In this document: positions 7,414-16,738 of the stretch, one piece after another | Position numbering within the stretch: position 1 is the stretch's first letter | Layout: every line of letters begins with the position of its first letter | NCBI GenBank assembly: GCA_040904825.1 | Contig: JBBDSU010000020.1 | Coordinates: 62,001 to 126,000, forward strand | Source: JBBDSU01 sp040904825 | GTDB lineage: Bacteria; Actinomycetota; Nitriliruptoria; Nitriliruptorales; Nitriliruptoraceae | Direction: 5' to 3' | DNA length: 64,000 nt | Position numbers and translations under genes: made by a program | The notes under the pieces: generated by a model | Databases searched by the model: none | What the model was told of the DNA's origin: nothing | What the model saw: the letters and a program-made list of their open reading frames with translations, nothing else

Positions 7414-9228
7414 ATGGCTACCTACCGTCCACCCTTGACCGACGTGCGCTTTCTCCTTGAGCACGTCGTGCCGCTGGACCAGGTCACCCGACAGTCGGCG
7501 TTCTCGCATGTCGAGTCCGACATCGTCGACGGCCTGCTCGAAGAGGCCGGCAGATTCGCTGCCGAGGTGGTCGCGCCGACCAACCAGGGGGCCGACCGCC
7601 AGGGTGTCGAATTCCGTGATGGTGTCGTGTCGATGCCCGCAGAGTTGGTGGCTGCGCAGCGCCAGTTTGTGGCGTCTGGCTGGGGCGCGATCGCTCATCC
7701 CGCTGAGTTTGGAGGTGGTGGCTTCCCCCACCTGGTCGCCAACTTCGTCAAGGAGTTCATCACCAGCGCGAACATGGCATTCGCCCTCGGCCCGCTGCTG
7801 ACCACGGGCGCGACGTTGCTGCTCACCCGCCATGGCAGCCAGGATCAGGTCCGTCGGTATGTCCCACGCATGGTGACCGGCGAGTGGTCGGGCACGATGA
7901 ACCTGACCGAACCGCAAGCCGGGTCCGATCTCGGCGCGGTCACGACAAAAGCGATTCCCGCAGATGACGGCACGTTCCGGCTGACCGGCCAGAAGATCTT
8001 CATCACCTATGGCGAACATGACCTGACCGAGCAGATCGTCCACCTGGTTCTAGCCCGCCTGCCCGACGCACCACCTGGGACGCGTGGTCTGTCGTTGTTC
8101 ATCGTGCCGAAATATCTCGTCGATGATGACGGCGATCTTGGCGCACGCAATGACGTGGTGGCCGCGTCCGTTGAGCACAAACTGGGTATCCACGCGTCAC
8201 CGACGTGCGTCATGGTCTACGGGGGACAGTCCGATGGCGCCGTTGCCGAACTGGTGGGCGAGCCCCACCAGGGCATGCCGCTGATGTTCACGATGATGAA
8301 CGATGCTCGGCTGGGTGTGGGCCTGGAAGGCGTCGCCATCGCTGAACGCGCGTATCAGCAGGCGGTGCAGTTTGCGCGTGAGCGCCGCCAAGGTGTCCGT
8401 GACGGGGTCGAGGTCGCTATCGTCGACCACCCAGATGTACAGCGAATGCTCATCACACAGCGGGCCTGTATTGAAGCTGCAAGAGCATTGTGTGCCGCGA
8501 CCGCTGCAGCCATCGACTTGGCACAGCACGCTGACGATCCGGGCGAGCGCGACCGCAATGCGGTGCGAGCTGACCTTCTGACACCGCTGGCGAAGGCTTG
8601 GCCGACCGACCTTGGCGTGACGTTGACGTCGCTTGCCCTTCAAGTGCATGGAGGCATGGGCTATATCGAAGAGACCGGTGCTGCCCAGCACCTGCGTGAC
8701 GCCCGCATTACGCCGATCTACGAGGGCACGAACGGCATCCAGGCCATCGACCTCGTCGGCCGCAAGATCATGCGCGATCAAGGTGACGGACTGGCGGCAC
8801 TCCTCGCTGACCTGCGCGAGATGACGGCAGGCTTGCCCGACGAGCTCTCAGACCTTGCTGTTGGTCTGGGCGCTGCGATCAAGGAAGTTGAGCGCATTGG
8901 CGATTGGATCGTGGCGCAGTCTCAGCTGTCTGATGATGTGCTGGCGGGTGCTTCGCCGGCACTGCGGGTCATCGCTGCCACGACTGCAGCGGCGCTCGTG
9001 GCTCGCGGTGCCGCGACCGCTCATGCGTTGCTTGACGAGCGTGATGAACCGTCTGGGGAGTCGGCCAACGGGCGGCCTCAGTTCTCCTCGGAATGGCTCG
9101 CCGCACGGATTGCGACCGCGACCTTCTTTATCACTCAGGTGCTGCCGGAGGAGGTCGCCGCGGGTGCGGCAGCGACGGCAGGCAGCGCGGTGCTCGACGC
9201 GGTGGCCGCCGACCCCGACGCGTGGTGA
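7414..9228 (+). CDS. Acyl-CoA dehydrogenase, DmdC-like long form
   Basis: The 604-aa flavoprotein matches the long acyl-CoA dehydrogenases with an added C-terminal helical domain, such as DmdC-type enzymes. It would oxidise an acyl-CoA to the 2-enoyl-CoA with FAD and pass electrons to ETF. Visible family motifs are the FAD/substrate segment MNLTEPQAGSDLGAV (near residue 165), the QVHGGMGYIEETG arginine/FAD region and YEGTNGIQ, whose Glu is the expected catalytic base. Residues about 460-604 form the extra helical domain. The substrate (fatty acyl-, branched or 3-methylthiopropionyl-CoA) cannot be told from sequence alone. It is a single gene; its start codon sits close to a -10 box. Confidence 0.9.
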   Translation: MATYRPPLTDVRFLLEHVVPLDQVTRQSAFSHVESDIVDGLLEEAGRFAAEVVAPTNQGADRQGVEFRDGVVSMPAELVAAQRQFVASGWGAIAHPAEFGGGGFPHLVANFVKEFITSANMAFALGPLLTTGATLLLTRHGSQDQVRRYVPRMVTGEWSGTMNLTEPQAGSDLGAVTTKAIPADDGTFRLTGQKIFITYGEHDLTEQIVHLVLARLPDAPPGTRGLSLFIVPKYLVDDDGDLGARNDVVAASVEHKLGIHASPTCVMVYGGQSDGAVAELVGEPHQGMPLMFTMMNDARLGVGLEGVAIAERAYQQAVQFARERRQGVRDGVEVAIVDHPDVQRMLITQRACIEAARALCAATAAAIDLAQHADDPGERDRNAVRADLLTPLAKAWPTDLGVTLTSLALQVHGGMGYIEETGAAQHLRDARITPIYEGTNGIQAIDLVGRKIMRDQGDGLAALLADLREMTAGLPDELSDLAVGLGAAIKEVERIGDWIVAQSQLSDDVLAGASPALRVIAATTAAALVARGAATAHALLDERDEPSGESANGRPQFSSEWLAARIATATFFITQVLPEEVAAGAAATAGSAVLDAVAADPDAW

Positions 9229-9238
9229 GGCCCGCGCA

Positions 9239-9997
9239 CTAGCGCCAGTAGGCAACCCGGTCGCCGTCGGCCCGCGCACGTGGGACGCCGTCGACAACGA
9301 CGGTGGGATGCCCCGAGACGACCGGGCGAACCGCGACAGCCACGATGGCAGCGACGAGCTCAGTAGCACCGACCTCAATGCCGACGGTGCCGGCTTGCCA
9401 CGACCGGGCTTCAGCGAGCAGGTCGGCCATAGTCCATGTCCGCGACCCACAGGAAAGCGCCACACCTTCAACGTCGCGGGGTGGCGGCGGAGCATCGGGC
9501 AGCCATTGGACCTCGTCGGTCCATCCGACGAGACCGCTGAGCTGGGGGATGCCGTCACGAGACGTCCCGACCCAGAATCTGTGCTGCGGCGGTGTGTCTG
9601 CCGGGCTGTGGCTGGCCTGCCCGGTCGTCGGTGACACATCGGTCGCATCGTTCTCGGCGCAGACCACGACACCTGCATGTTGCGGCACGATGCCGTCGGT
9701 GACGATGGAGACGCCAAGTCCTGACCACCACGCCGCCATGCAGACCGCCGCGCTGGTCCATGATGGAGCGAGGTCAATGGCCACCAGTGCGCCCGGTGGC
9801 AGGCCCAGGGTGCCTGTCAGCAGATGGGCACCCTTTGATGCCCACTGGGCCAGTGAGACCATGCCCTGTTCGTGCCGCCCATCGTGGTCGATGACGGTGA
9901 CGGCGGGTGCGTGCCCCCGCGCGACAACTGCATGGCTGAGTGCGTCAGAGAACACGTCACTGGGTGGCAGGTCGGCCGAGCCGAAGGCCAAGCGCAC
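9239..9997 (-). CDS. TIGR03089 family protein (truncated adenylate-forming fold)
   Basis: The 252-aa protein resembles the N-terminal part of acyl-CoA synthetases but lacks their AMP-binding signature and C-terminal lid. That is the description of the actinobacterial TIGR03089 family (Rv3268 in M. tuberculosis). The function is unknown. Its place next to LCP genes and rhamnose genes is conserved, which points to the cell envelope. GTG 9997 is chosen as start because GGAGG lies just upstream; the longer frame back to 10144 would run into the divergent LCP gene. It is convergent with the acyl-CoA dehydrogenase, with 10 bp between them. Confidence 0.75.
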   Translation of the reverse strand: MRLAFGSADLPPSDVFSDALSHAVVARGHAPAVTVIDHDGRHEQGMVSLAQWASKGAHLLTGTLGLPPGALVAIDLAPSWTSAAVCMAAWWSGLGVSIVTDGIVPQHAGVVVCAENDATDVSPTTGQASHSPADTPPQHRFWVGTSRDGIPQLSGLVGWTDEVQWLPDAPPPPRDVEGVALSCGSRTWTMADLLAEARSWQAGTVGIEVGATELVAAIVAVAVRPVVSGHPTVVVDGVPRARADGDRVAYWR

Positions 9998-10050
9998 GAA
10001 TATCCCTCCCCGCCGACGCGACGAAAGGCGGGGAGTCGCGACGAGTCTCG

Positions 10051-11337
10051 ATGCTACCGTTGAGCACTGTGACTCTTTCCCGTTCTCCCGTGCTGACATC
10101 GGGCCGTCGTGGCCCTCGGCGTGCCGTGCCCAGAGTGCTGGCAATCGTCGGTGGCGCAGGCATCGCGCTCATTGTGGTGTGGCTGATGGTCATGTTGGCG
10201 CTGTGGATCTATGCATGGTTCCGGCTTGGCGGCGTCGACCTGCAAGCACTCGATGACGAGGCTCCCCGCCTGGGAACCGAAGGGGCGCTGGCGCCTGCAG
10301 ATGCCGTGACGGTGCTCGTCGTGGTGACCGAGGAACGGGATCCCACACGGCTCGCTCCGCCGGCCCTTGCTGGTCCGGTTGTGCTCGCGCAAGCGGGCGG
10401 TCCGCGCGACGCGCTGGCCGTACTGCTCCTGCCGGTCGAGATGACCGCAATGTCAGATGGTCATGGGCCGCAGACGCTCGCTGAGATCCACGCGGATGGC
10501 GGCATTGACGGTTTGGCTCAAGCGGTGATCGACTACACCCAGGTGCGCGTGGATCACGTGGTGAGTTTCACCGTCGAAGCGCTGCCTCGCCTGGTTGATA
10601 TCGTCGGGTCGGTCGAAGTGTGCTTGGCAGACGGTTGCCGACCGACGTCGTCAGAGCAGGTCAGGCAGGCGTTGCGAGATCCAGACCACGAACAATGGGC
10701 GAGGCTGGTGGCAGCTGCAGTCAGGGGAGTATCTGTCGAGCTTGGTGCTCGCTCCGTAGCGATGTCCCCGCTGGCGGCTAAACGTGCCGTGGATGTTGTC
10801 GCTGATGAAGTCCACACCGATGTAAGCCTGCGAGGTCGGCGGTTGCTGCACTTCGCTGAGATGTTGGCGATGCCAATGCCGGTGACCGTCGAGACGATTC
10901 CATTGCTCCGTCACCCGGTCACTGGCGAGATCGTTCCTCTCGACGAACCTGCCTTGGTCCGCTTCCAACATTTGCAGGACGGGACACCGTTCGGTGTCAG
11001 GGACGCTGACGAGGAGATTGCGCGATTGGTACTGGCCGATCTGCGCATCGGCGTGCTGAACGGGGCCGGCGTGGCAGGTCTGGCGGCCCAGGTGGAAGCT
11101 GACCTGCTGGCTCATGGATTGCAGGTCGTGGGCACCGGCAACGCGCCGATCTTCGACCACCAGACCACGACAGTCACCCATACTGCCGGCGACGAGCGGC
11201 TTGCCATTGCCGCGGCATTGATCGCCGACATGCTCAACGGCGCCGATGTGGTCGAAGCTGACCGGGAACTTCGGTTCGAAGGCATCCAGGTCGACATCGT
11301 CGTGACAGCCGGCGCTGATCGGGACGGCGAGTCATGA
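10051..11337 (+). CDS. Membrane-anchored LCP-like protein with LytR_C domain, probably degenerate
   Basis: The 428-aa protein has a basic N-terminus, one membrane helix (about residues 30-55), an extracellular region resembling a LytR-CpsA-Psr domain, and a C-terminal LytR_C domain (IGVLNGAGVAGLAAQVEADL, near residue 333). Intact LCP enzymes attach glycopolymers to peptidoglycan from polyprenyl carriers. Here the conserved catalytic stretch SxPRD is replaced by LLLPVEMT, so the key Arg-Asp pair is missing and catalysis is doubtful. It overlaps the next, intact LCP gene by ATGA. A GTG at 10069, 8 nt after TACCGT, could be a leaderless alternative start. It may be a regulatory or scaffold partner of its neighbour. 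Confidence 0.7.
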   Translation: MLPLSTVTLSRSPVLTSGRRGPRRAVPRVLAIVGGAGIALIVVWLMVMLALWIYAWFRLGGVDLQALDDEAPRLGTEGALAPADAVTVLVVVTEERDPTRLAPPALAGPVVLAQAGGPRDALAVLLLPVEMTAMSDGHGPQTLAEIHADGGIDGLAQAVIDYTQVRVDHVVSFTVEALPRLVDIVGSVEVCLADGCRPTSSEQVRQALRDPDHEQWARLVAAAVRGVSVELGARSVAMSPLAAKRAVDVVADEVHTDVSLRGRRLLHFAEMLAMPMPVTVETIPLLRHPVTGEIVPLDEPALVRFQHLQDGTPFGVRDADEEIARLVLADLRIGVLNGAGVAGLAAQVEADLLAHGLQVVGTGNAPIFDHQTTTVTHTAGDERLAIAAALIADMLNGADVVEADRELRFEGIQVDIVVTAGADRDGES

Positions 11338-12656
11338 CCGTCGATCAACCGCTGAAGAACTCGCCGCCGCAATGGGAGGATGTCCAAGAGGGACCCCGAC
11401 GGTGGTCATTCGTCGCCAAGATCACCGCTGGCGTGGCCGTCGCGGCTGCAGCGGTCATCACGGCCATCGCCACGACCGGGCTCCTGCTTGTCCAGCAGGC
11501 GGAAGCGAGCCTGACCAGGGTTCCGCTGGCATCGCTGGATGAAGTCAGTGAGGCAACCAACGCACGACACTTTCTCGTGGTCGGATCCGACTCCCGTGAA
11601 GGGCTCACACCAGAAGAACGTGATGAGCTCGTGCTGGGTGTATTCGAAGGCCAGCAGTCTGACACGATCATCTATGTATCGATCAGCGAGGACCGGCAGG
11701 GCGTGTCACTGGTCAGCTTGCCGCGTGATCTCCTCGTGTATGACGAAGATGGAAGGCGCGGCAAGCTTGCCGAGTCGTTTGCGGCCGGCCCCAACGGCCT
11801 GATCAGTGCAATCCAGCAGAACTTCGGCCTGCCTATCAACCATTACGCAGCGATCTCGCTCGGGGGATTTATCAGTGTTGTCGAGACGCTCGGCGGCGTC
11901 GAGATCGACATTCCTGAGCGGCTCGTTGACGAGCGCAGCGGCGCGGATTTCGATCCGGGGGTGCAGCATCTGGCTCCCGCTGAGGCGCTGGCCTACATTC
12001 GCTCCCGGTCGGGTGTACGCGCCGATTTTGAGCGCATCGATCGTCAGCAACGGTTCATCATGGCGGTCTTGCGTGATCTCACCGACGCGCGAATATTGTC
12101 GGATCCACGCCGCCTGTTCCAGCTCGTCGACAATGTTGCTTCCAACGTCACCACCAATGACTCGCTGACCATTTCCGAGATGTACTCCTTGGCCGACGAA
12201 CTTCGATCCGTTGTTCGCCAAGGGCTGCCGATGGCGACGGTGCCCGCCTATACGCGACGGATTGACGGTATCGATTTCGTCGTTGCATATCGCCCCGGCG
12301 CCGAGCGGATGTTTCAAGAGCTTCGATCCGGTCAGGTTCTGGCCGATCGCGGCACATCAGACGCAAGGAGGGAAACGCCGGTCGCTGTCTGGTGGGGTGA
12401 TCAGTTGCAGCTCGCCGACGAGGTGGTGCTGCCCACGCTCGGCTACGCGGGGTTCGCGGCAGGTGGGGCAGGTGCCGGACCCAGATCAGCGCGCGCTGAC
12501 GAGGTGACCAGGGTGTTCGCCCTGCCCGGTCTGGGGGTTGAAGCAGCGTGGGTCGCGGCCACCCTTGGTGTGGACGTCGAACCGCTGCCTGAAGGTGTGT
12601 CGGCTCCTTCGTCCGCCAAAGTCGTTGTCTCAGTGGGAGCCGACGCAGGTTCGTGA
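11334..12656 (+). CDS. LytR-CpsA-Psr (LCP) family glycopolymer ligase
   Basis: The 440-aa protein has a short cytosolic tail, one membrane helix (about residues 28-52) and an extracellular LCP domain. Motifs in order are HFLVVGSDSRE, SDTIIYVSIS, the catalytic VSLVSLPRDLLV, GGVEIDIPE and AYIRSRSG followed by DFERIDRQQRFI. These are the Arg and Asp residues that bind the polyprenyl pyrophosphate. A weak LytR_C-like region ends the protein. In mycobacteria the homologue at this locus (CpsA/Lcp) joins arabinogalactan to peptidoglycan. Upstream rmlD/wbbL homologues make the rhamnosyl linker, so a similar ligation here is likely. Confidence 0.92.
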   Translation: MTVDQPLKNSPPQWEDVQEGPRRWSFVAKITAGVAVAAAAVITAIATTGLLLVQQAEASLTRVPLASLDEVSEATNARHFLVVGSDSREGLTPEERDELVLGVFEGQQSDTIIYVSISEDRQGVSLVSLPRDLLVYDEDGRRGKLAESFAAGPNGLISAIQQNFGLPINHYAAISLGGFISVVETLGGVEIDIPERLVDERSGADFDPGVQHLAPAEALAYIRSRSGVRADFERIDRQQRFIMAVLRDLTDARILSDPRRLFQLVDNVASNVTTNDSLTISEMYSLADELRSVVRQGLPMATVPAYTRRIDGIDFVVAYRPGAERMFQELRSGQVLADRGTSDARRETPVAVWWGDQLQLADEVVLPTLGYAGFAAGGAGAGPRSARADEVTRVFALPGLGVEAAWVAATLGVDVEPLPEGVSAPSSAKVVVSVGADAGS

Positions 12657-12720
12657 CCTTGCCCGCCCGCCGGTGGCCAGTAGCGTGGCGGTGCCGTGGC
12701 GTCAACCGGGAGGTCGCGGA

Positions 12721-13683
12721 TTGACCATCCTTGTAACGGGCGCGTCCGGGCAACTCGGACTCGATCTGGTTGACGCCTTCTCCGCTGCGTGTGGCGCGGA
12801 CCAGGTGGTAGCGGCGTCGCGCCATGATCTCGACGTCACAGATCCTGATGCGGTTGCGGCCTTCGTCGCACGAGTGGGGCCGGAAATCGTGGTGAACGCT
12901 GCCGCAATGACCGACGTCGATGGGTGTGAAGACAACCCTGTGGTTGCGCACACGGCCAATGCGCTGGCCCCATGGTGGCTCGCTCAGGCGTGCGCGCGCG
13001 TCGGTGGTCGGCTCGTCACCATCTCGACGGACTACGTCTTCGCAGGTGATGCTGACGACGGCCCCTATACCGAATTTGATCCCGTGCATCCGATCAACAC
13101 CTACGGCAAGACCAAAGCTGCTGGTGAGGCACTGGTGCGTCAGACTCTGGCAGATCATCAGATTGTGAGAACAGCGTGGCTGGCGGGTGCACGTGGGCGC
13201 AATTTTGTCACCACGGTGCTGCGTGCCGCAGCGACGTCCTCGTCGCTGTCGATGGTCGATGATCAGTTTGGGTCGCCGACGTACACACGAGACCTTGCCG
13301 ATGCTGTCGTCCAACTGGCATTGGATGGAAAACCGGGAACGTGGCACCGGACCAACCGCGGCGTGTGCAGCCGGTTTGAGCTGGCGACGACACTGCTGAG
13401 TATGGCGGGAATGTCGACGCCGATCGAACGCCGCGCAACGGTGCCCGATGAGCGACCTGCTCGCCGGCCGGCACGCGTCGAACTTGATGACACCCACGCC
13501 ATCGCCAGCGGGCTGTCGCCATTGCCTGACTGGCGCGATGGGATGCGCCGACTGCTTGCCGAGCTCGAGTCGCTCGACAGCGGCGCTCACGACCCTCGCG
13601 TCCGTGGCGATGATCCGCGCGCCCGTAGCGACCAAGACGGTGCTAGCCACACTGGCGCCCATGATGGACAGGGCACACGATGA
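12721..13683 (+). CDS. rmlD: dTDP-4-dehydrorhamnose reductase
   Basis: The 320-aa reductase makes dTDP-L-rhamnose in the last step of that pathway, using NAD(P)H. The N-terminal nucleotide motif is VTGASGQLG; TISTDYVFAG and the catalytic YGKTKAAGE (Tyr and Lys) follow. The C-terminal tail after about residue 285 is acidic and unusual for the family. The TTG at 12721 is chosen because GGGAGG lies 7 nt before it and the Rossmann motif starts immediately after. The gene overlaps the rhamnosyltransferase by ATGA. The other rml genes are not in the window. Confidence 0.93.
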   Translation: MTILVTGASGQLGLDLVDAFSAACGADQVVAASRHDLDVTDPDAVAAFVARVGPEIVVNAAAMTDVDGCEDNPVVAHTANALAPWWLAQACARVGGRLVTISTDYVFAGDADDGPYTEFDPVHPINTYGKTKAAGEALVRQTLADHQIVRTAWLAGARGRNFVTTVLRAAATSSSLSMVDDQFGSPTYTRDLADAVVQLALDGKPGTWHRTNRGVCSRFELATTLLSMAGMSTPIERRATVPDERPARRPARVELDDTHAIASGLSPLPDWRDGMRRLLAELESLDSGAHDPRVRGDDPRARSDQDGASHTGAHDGQGTR

Positions 13684-14579
13684 CCCGGTCGACTGTCGGC
13701 GTAGTCGTCGTCGCGCACAACACCCGAGACGACGTCCTTGCTTGCCTGGCTTCGATCCCGGCGGAGCTCCACGAGACGACGGTTGTCGTCGACAACGCCT
13801 CCAGTGATGCCACCGCGACGGCCGTGCGTACGCGGTTTCCGTCCGTGCAGGTGCTTGAGCTCGCCAACGCTGGATTTGGGCGAGGGGCCAACGCTGGCGT
13901 CCGGGTGCTCGACACCGAGTATGCGATGGTCGCCAACGCTGATGTGCGGTTCGGGGAAGGTGTGTTCAGCCGCTTGGCTGCCGAATTGCGCGATCGAGGT
14001 GATGTCGGCGCCGTGGGACCGATGGTCCGTTCCCTTGATGGTGTGCCGCAAGCGTCTGCTCGCCGCATCCCCACGATCGGCCAGATCGTGGGGCACGCAC
14101 TTGTCGGCCGGATAAGCCCAGGCAACAAATGGTCAGCGGGCTATCGCGGTGACGACCTCGACCCAACCGCATCGCGCGATGCGGAATGGTTATCGGGGTG
14201 TGCGATCATGCTGCGTCGGGACGCATTTGACGCTGTGCAAGGATTCGACCCGGGTTACTTTCTCTACGCCGAGGACGTGGACTTGGGGGTGCGCTTGCGT
14301 TCAGCGGGCTGGCGGTTGCGCTACGTCTCCGATGTCGACATTTGCCATCTGCAGGGCGCCTCGACGTCGCGGCGCCCACTGCGTGCCATGATTGAGCATG
14401 CCAAGAGTCTTGATCGCTATCACCGCCGGCATCGGCGATCTCTGACGGGCCGCATCGCCTCACCATTTGTCAAGGTCGGATTGGTGATCTGGGTCGCCAT
14501 CGGATGGATTGGCCGATTACGGCGCCGGATAGTGATGCTCAGAGCAGCCCGCAGAACATCCACGAACCTGGCTCCTTGA
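13680..14579 (+). CDS. wbbL: Family 2 glycosyltransferase, WbbL-like rhamnosyltransferase
   Basis: The 299-aa enzyme has a GT2 GT-A fold: VVVVAHNTRDDVLACL, VVDNASSDATA, and the metal-site region MVANADVRFG. A hydrophobic segment near residue 268 could anchor it at the membrane. In M. tuberculosis WbbL adds rhamnose to GlcNAc-PP-decaprenol, forming the linker between arabinogalactan and peptidoglycan. Its place between rmlD and the nucleotidyltransferase matches that locus exactly. Overlapping starts and stops show a tight operon. Rhamnose specificity is inferred from context, not from the sequence. Confidence 0.85.
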   Translation: MTRSTVGVVVVAHNTRDDVLACLASIPAELHETTVVVDNASSDATATAVRTRFPSVQVLELANAGFGRGANAGVRVLDTEYAMVANADVRFGEGVFSRLAAELRDRGDVGAVGPMVRSLDGVPQASARRIPTIGQIVGHALVGRISPGNKWSAGYRGDDLDPTASRDAEWLSGCAIMLRRDAFDAVQGFDPGYFLYAEDVDLGVRLRSAGWRLRYVSDVDICHLQGASTSRRPLRAMIEHAKSLDRYHRRHRRSLTGRIASPFVKVGLVIWVAIGWIGRLRRRIVMLRAARRTSTNLAP

Positions 14580-15703
14580 TGTCACGCCCCGTACGCATCG
14601 CGATGATCGTGGCCGGAGGTGCCGGGACACGGCTGGCTCCCTTGACCCTCACGACCCCCAAACCGCTGCTGCCGTTTTGTGGTCGGCCATTTCTCGAAGG
14701 CGTGATCCGGCGTCTGGTCGCGACGGGTGTTGAGCGGGTCCTGCTTATTGTGGGGGCCGACACCGCGCCGTTTCACCAATTCGCCGCCAAGTTGTCGGAT
14801 GGCTTGGCGGTGGTCATTGAGGTGGTTGAGGAGCCTGAGCCGCTCGATACCGCCGGCGGCGTGTGTATGGCGGCCGCCAACATCGACGAGACCTTCTTCG
14901 TGCTCAACGGAGACATTCTGACCGACCTCGACCTGGTGGCGCTGGCCGACGACCATCGACGCAAGAGTGCGATGGCAACGCTCGCGCTGACAAGGGTGGA
15001 TGACACGTCGTCGTTTGGGGTGTGCGTCCTGAGCAACGACCGCATCGTCGACTTCGTCGAGAAGCCTGCAGCCGGCACGCTGGAGGGTCACGACACCGTC
15101 AACGCAGGCACCTATGTGCTCGAACCCGAGGTATTTGCGGGCTTCTCTCAAGGCAGGATCAGTTTCGAGCGTGAAGTGTTTCCGGCACTCGTGGAGCGAG
15201 GCGACCTCGTTGTCGGTCACGCCACCGATGCGTTCTGGGCCGATTTGGGGACTCCGAGCAGGTATCTCGACGGTCATCGCAGCGCGCTCGCCGGGGATCT
15301 GGTGTGGCCGTCACTCGCGGACGTTGCTGTGGACAGCGACGGGATCCGTCGAGCTGATGGGGCGGAGGTTGACCCCACTGCTCGCCTCATTGGTCCGGTC
15401 TACCTTGGGCAGAGGGCGTCGATCGGGCGTGGGGCGACGGTCGGTCCCAACGTTGTGGTCGGCGACGACAGCATCATCGGTGATGACGTGCGAGTCACCG
15501 ACTGTGTTGTGCACGAACGCGTGCTGCTTGCTACGTCAGTCACCGAGGCGTTGATCGGCGCTGATTGTGTGCTGGCTGGTCCGGTCAAGGTGGGTCGTGA
15601 CGTCGTGCTGGGTGCAGGTGTCAAGCTTGATCGCGGAGTGGTGCCCGACGGAGCCAGGTGGACCCAAGCCGACGCGCGCAAGGCATCGAAGGACGACGGG
15701 TGA
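14579..15703 (+). CDS. Sugar-1-phosphate nucleotidyltransferase (mannose-1-phosphate guanylyltransferase-like)
   Basis: The 374-aa protein has an N-terminal nucleotidyltransferase fold with AGGAGTRLAPLT and TPKPLLP, and a C-terminal left-handed beta-helix with hexapeptide repeats (about residues 260-350, for example IGRGATVGPNVVVGDD). It makes a nucleotide sugar from a sugar-1-phosphate. The M. tuberculosis gene at this position (Rv3264c) is annotated as GDP-mannose pyrophosphorylase, and a phosphomannomutase lies 18 kb downstream. GDP-mannose is therefore the likely product, though dNDP-glucose types look similar. It starts on the last base of the WbbL stop codon. Confidence 0.83.
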   Translation: MSRPVRIAMIVAGGAGTRLAPLTLTTPKPLLPFCGRPFLEGVIRRLVATGVERVLLIVGADTAPFHQFAAKLSDGLAVVIEVVEEPEPLDTAGGVCMAAANIDETFFVLNGDILTDLDLVALADDHRRKSAMATLALTRVDDTSSFGVCVLSNDRIVDFVEKPAAGTLEGHDTVNAGTYVLEPEVFAGFSQGRISFEREVFPALVERGDLVVGHATDAFWADLGTPSRYLDGHRSALAGDLVWPSLADVAVDSDGIRRADGAEVDPTARLIGPVYLGQRASIGRGATVGPNVVVGDDSIIGDDVRVTDCVVHERVLLATSVTEALIGADCVLAGPVKVGRDVVLGAGVKLDRGVVPDGARWTQADARKASKDDG

Positions 15704-15839
15704 GCGCCACCGCGCCAGCTCCATGTTCGACTGCCCGAGGGAGTGGTTGTGCATGTCATGTGACGACCGTCGAGTGCAGCGTGGCGTGGAAGTGGACCGG
15801 TCGTGTGCTAGAACCGGCCGGGCTAGGAGAGGCTGACCG

Positions 15840-16736
15840 ATGACCAGCGCGACTGCGGCGAGTGCCGATTCGCGGGGCGCACGCGCGGTGCGAGCAGTAT
15901 CCGCACGGCCCATGGAACTGTGGCGATCCCGCGAATTGTTGGGACAGCTGGTCCGCAAAGAACTCAAGGTGCGCTATCGGAACTCGGCCCTCGGGTTCTT
16001 ATGGTCAATGTTGACGCCCGCGTTGATGACTGTCGTGTTCTCGGTCGTCTTCACCCTTGTGGTGCCGATTCCGGTCGATCAGTTTCCGGCTTTCTTTCTC
16101 GCGGGCTATCTGTTGTGGCAGTTCCTGCAGAACTCCTGTCAAGGAGCGATCCATTCGATCGTCGGCAACGCCGATCTCGTCAAGAAGGTGTACTTCCCCA
16201 GGGAGGTTTTGCCGCTGTCGCACGTGCTGGCCCAGTTGATTCACCTCGTCCTGGCACTGTTGGTGATCTTCCCTTACCTGGCGGCCGTGCGAGGACCTGG
16301 GGTTCTTGTGCATCTGGCTGGAACGTTCATCGCCATTGGACTGCTGGCGTTGTTCGTCTCGGGTGTGGCGATGTGGTTTGCCGCGGTCAATGTTGTGATC
16401 AGGGACCTGCAGGAGTTGTTTATCGTCATCTTCCTCGTGTGGTTCTACGCGACGCCGGTCCTCTACCCGCTCGCGCTGGCCAGGGCAGAGTTGGGAGGCA
16501 CCTCGATCGTCGTGCGTCTGCTGGAGTTGAACCCGATGACCTGGTTCGTCGAGGCGTTCCGCACTCCGCTGTACGGGACGGTGGCAGAAGGCGCCGCCGG
16601 TTCGATCGTTTCGGGACCGCCAATGTGGGCTTCACCTCGGATCCTTGCGCTGGCAGCCGCCTGGGCTGTGGTGTCATTTGTACTGGGGTATATCGTGTTC
16701 CTGCGCCGCTCACGCTCCTTCGCCAAGGAGGTGTGA
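15840..16736 (+). CDS. Polysaccharide ABC transporter permease (Wzm-like)
   Basis: The 298-aa ABC-2 permease has a cytosolic N-terminal amphipathic region followed by about six membrane helices. The family pattern KELKVRYRNSALGFLWSML after residue 35 is typical of O-antigen, teichoic acid and galactan exporters. It would move a lipid-linked glycan across the membrane with the ATPase encoded 2 bp downstream. AGGAGAGG precedes the ATG at 15840. The gap of 136 bp before it holds no other gene and may contain a promoter. The exported glycan is not known. Confidence 0.92.
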   Translation: MTSATAASADSRGARAVRAVSARPMELWRSRELLGQLVRKELKVRYRNSALGFLWSMLTPALMTVVFSVVFTLVVPIPVDQFPAFFLAGYLLWQFLQNSCQGAIHSIVGNADLVKKVYFPREVLPLSHVLAQLIHLVLALLVIFPYLAAVRGPGVLVHLAGTFIAIGLLALFVSGVAMWFAAVNVVIRDLQELFIVIFLVWFYATPVLYPLALARAELGGTSIVVRLLELNPMTWFVEAFRTPLYGTVAEGAAGSIVSGPPMWASPRILALAAAWAVVSFVLGYIVFLRRSRSFAKEV

Positions 16737-16738
16737 CA

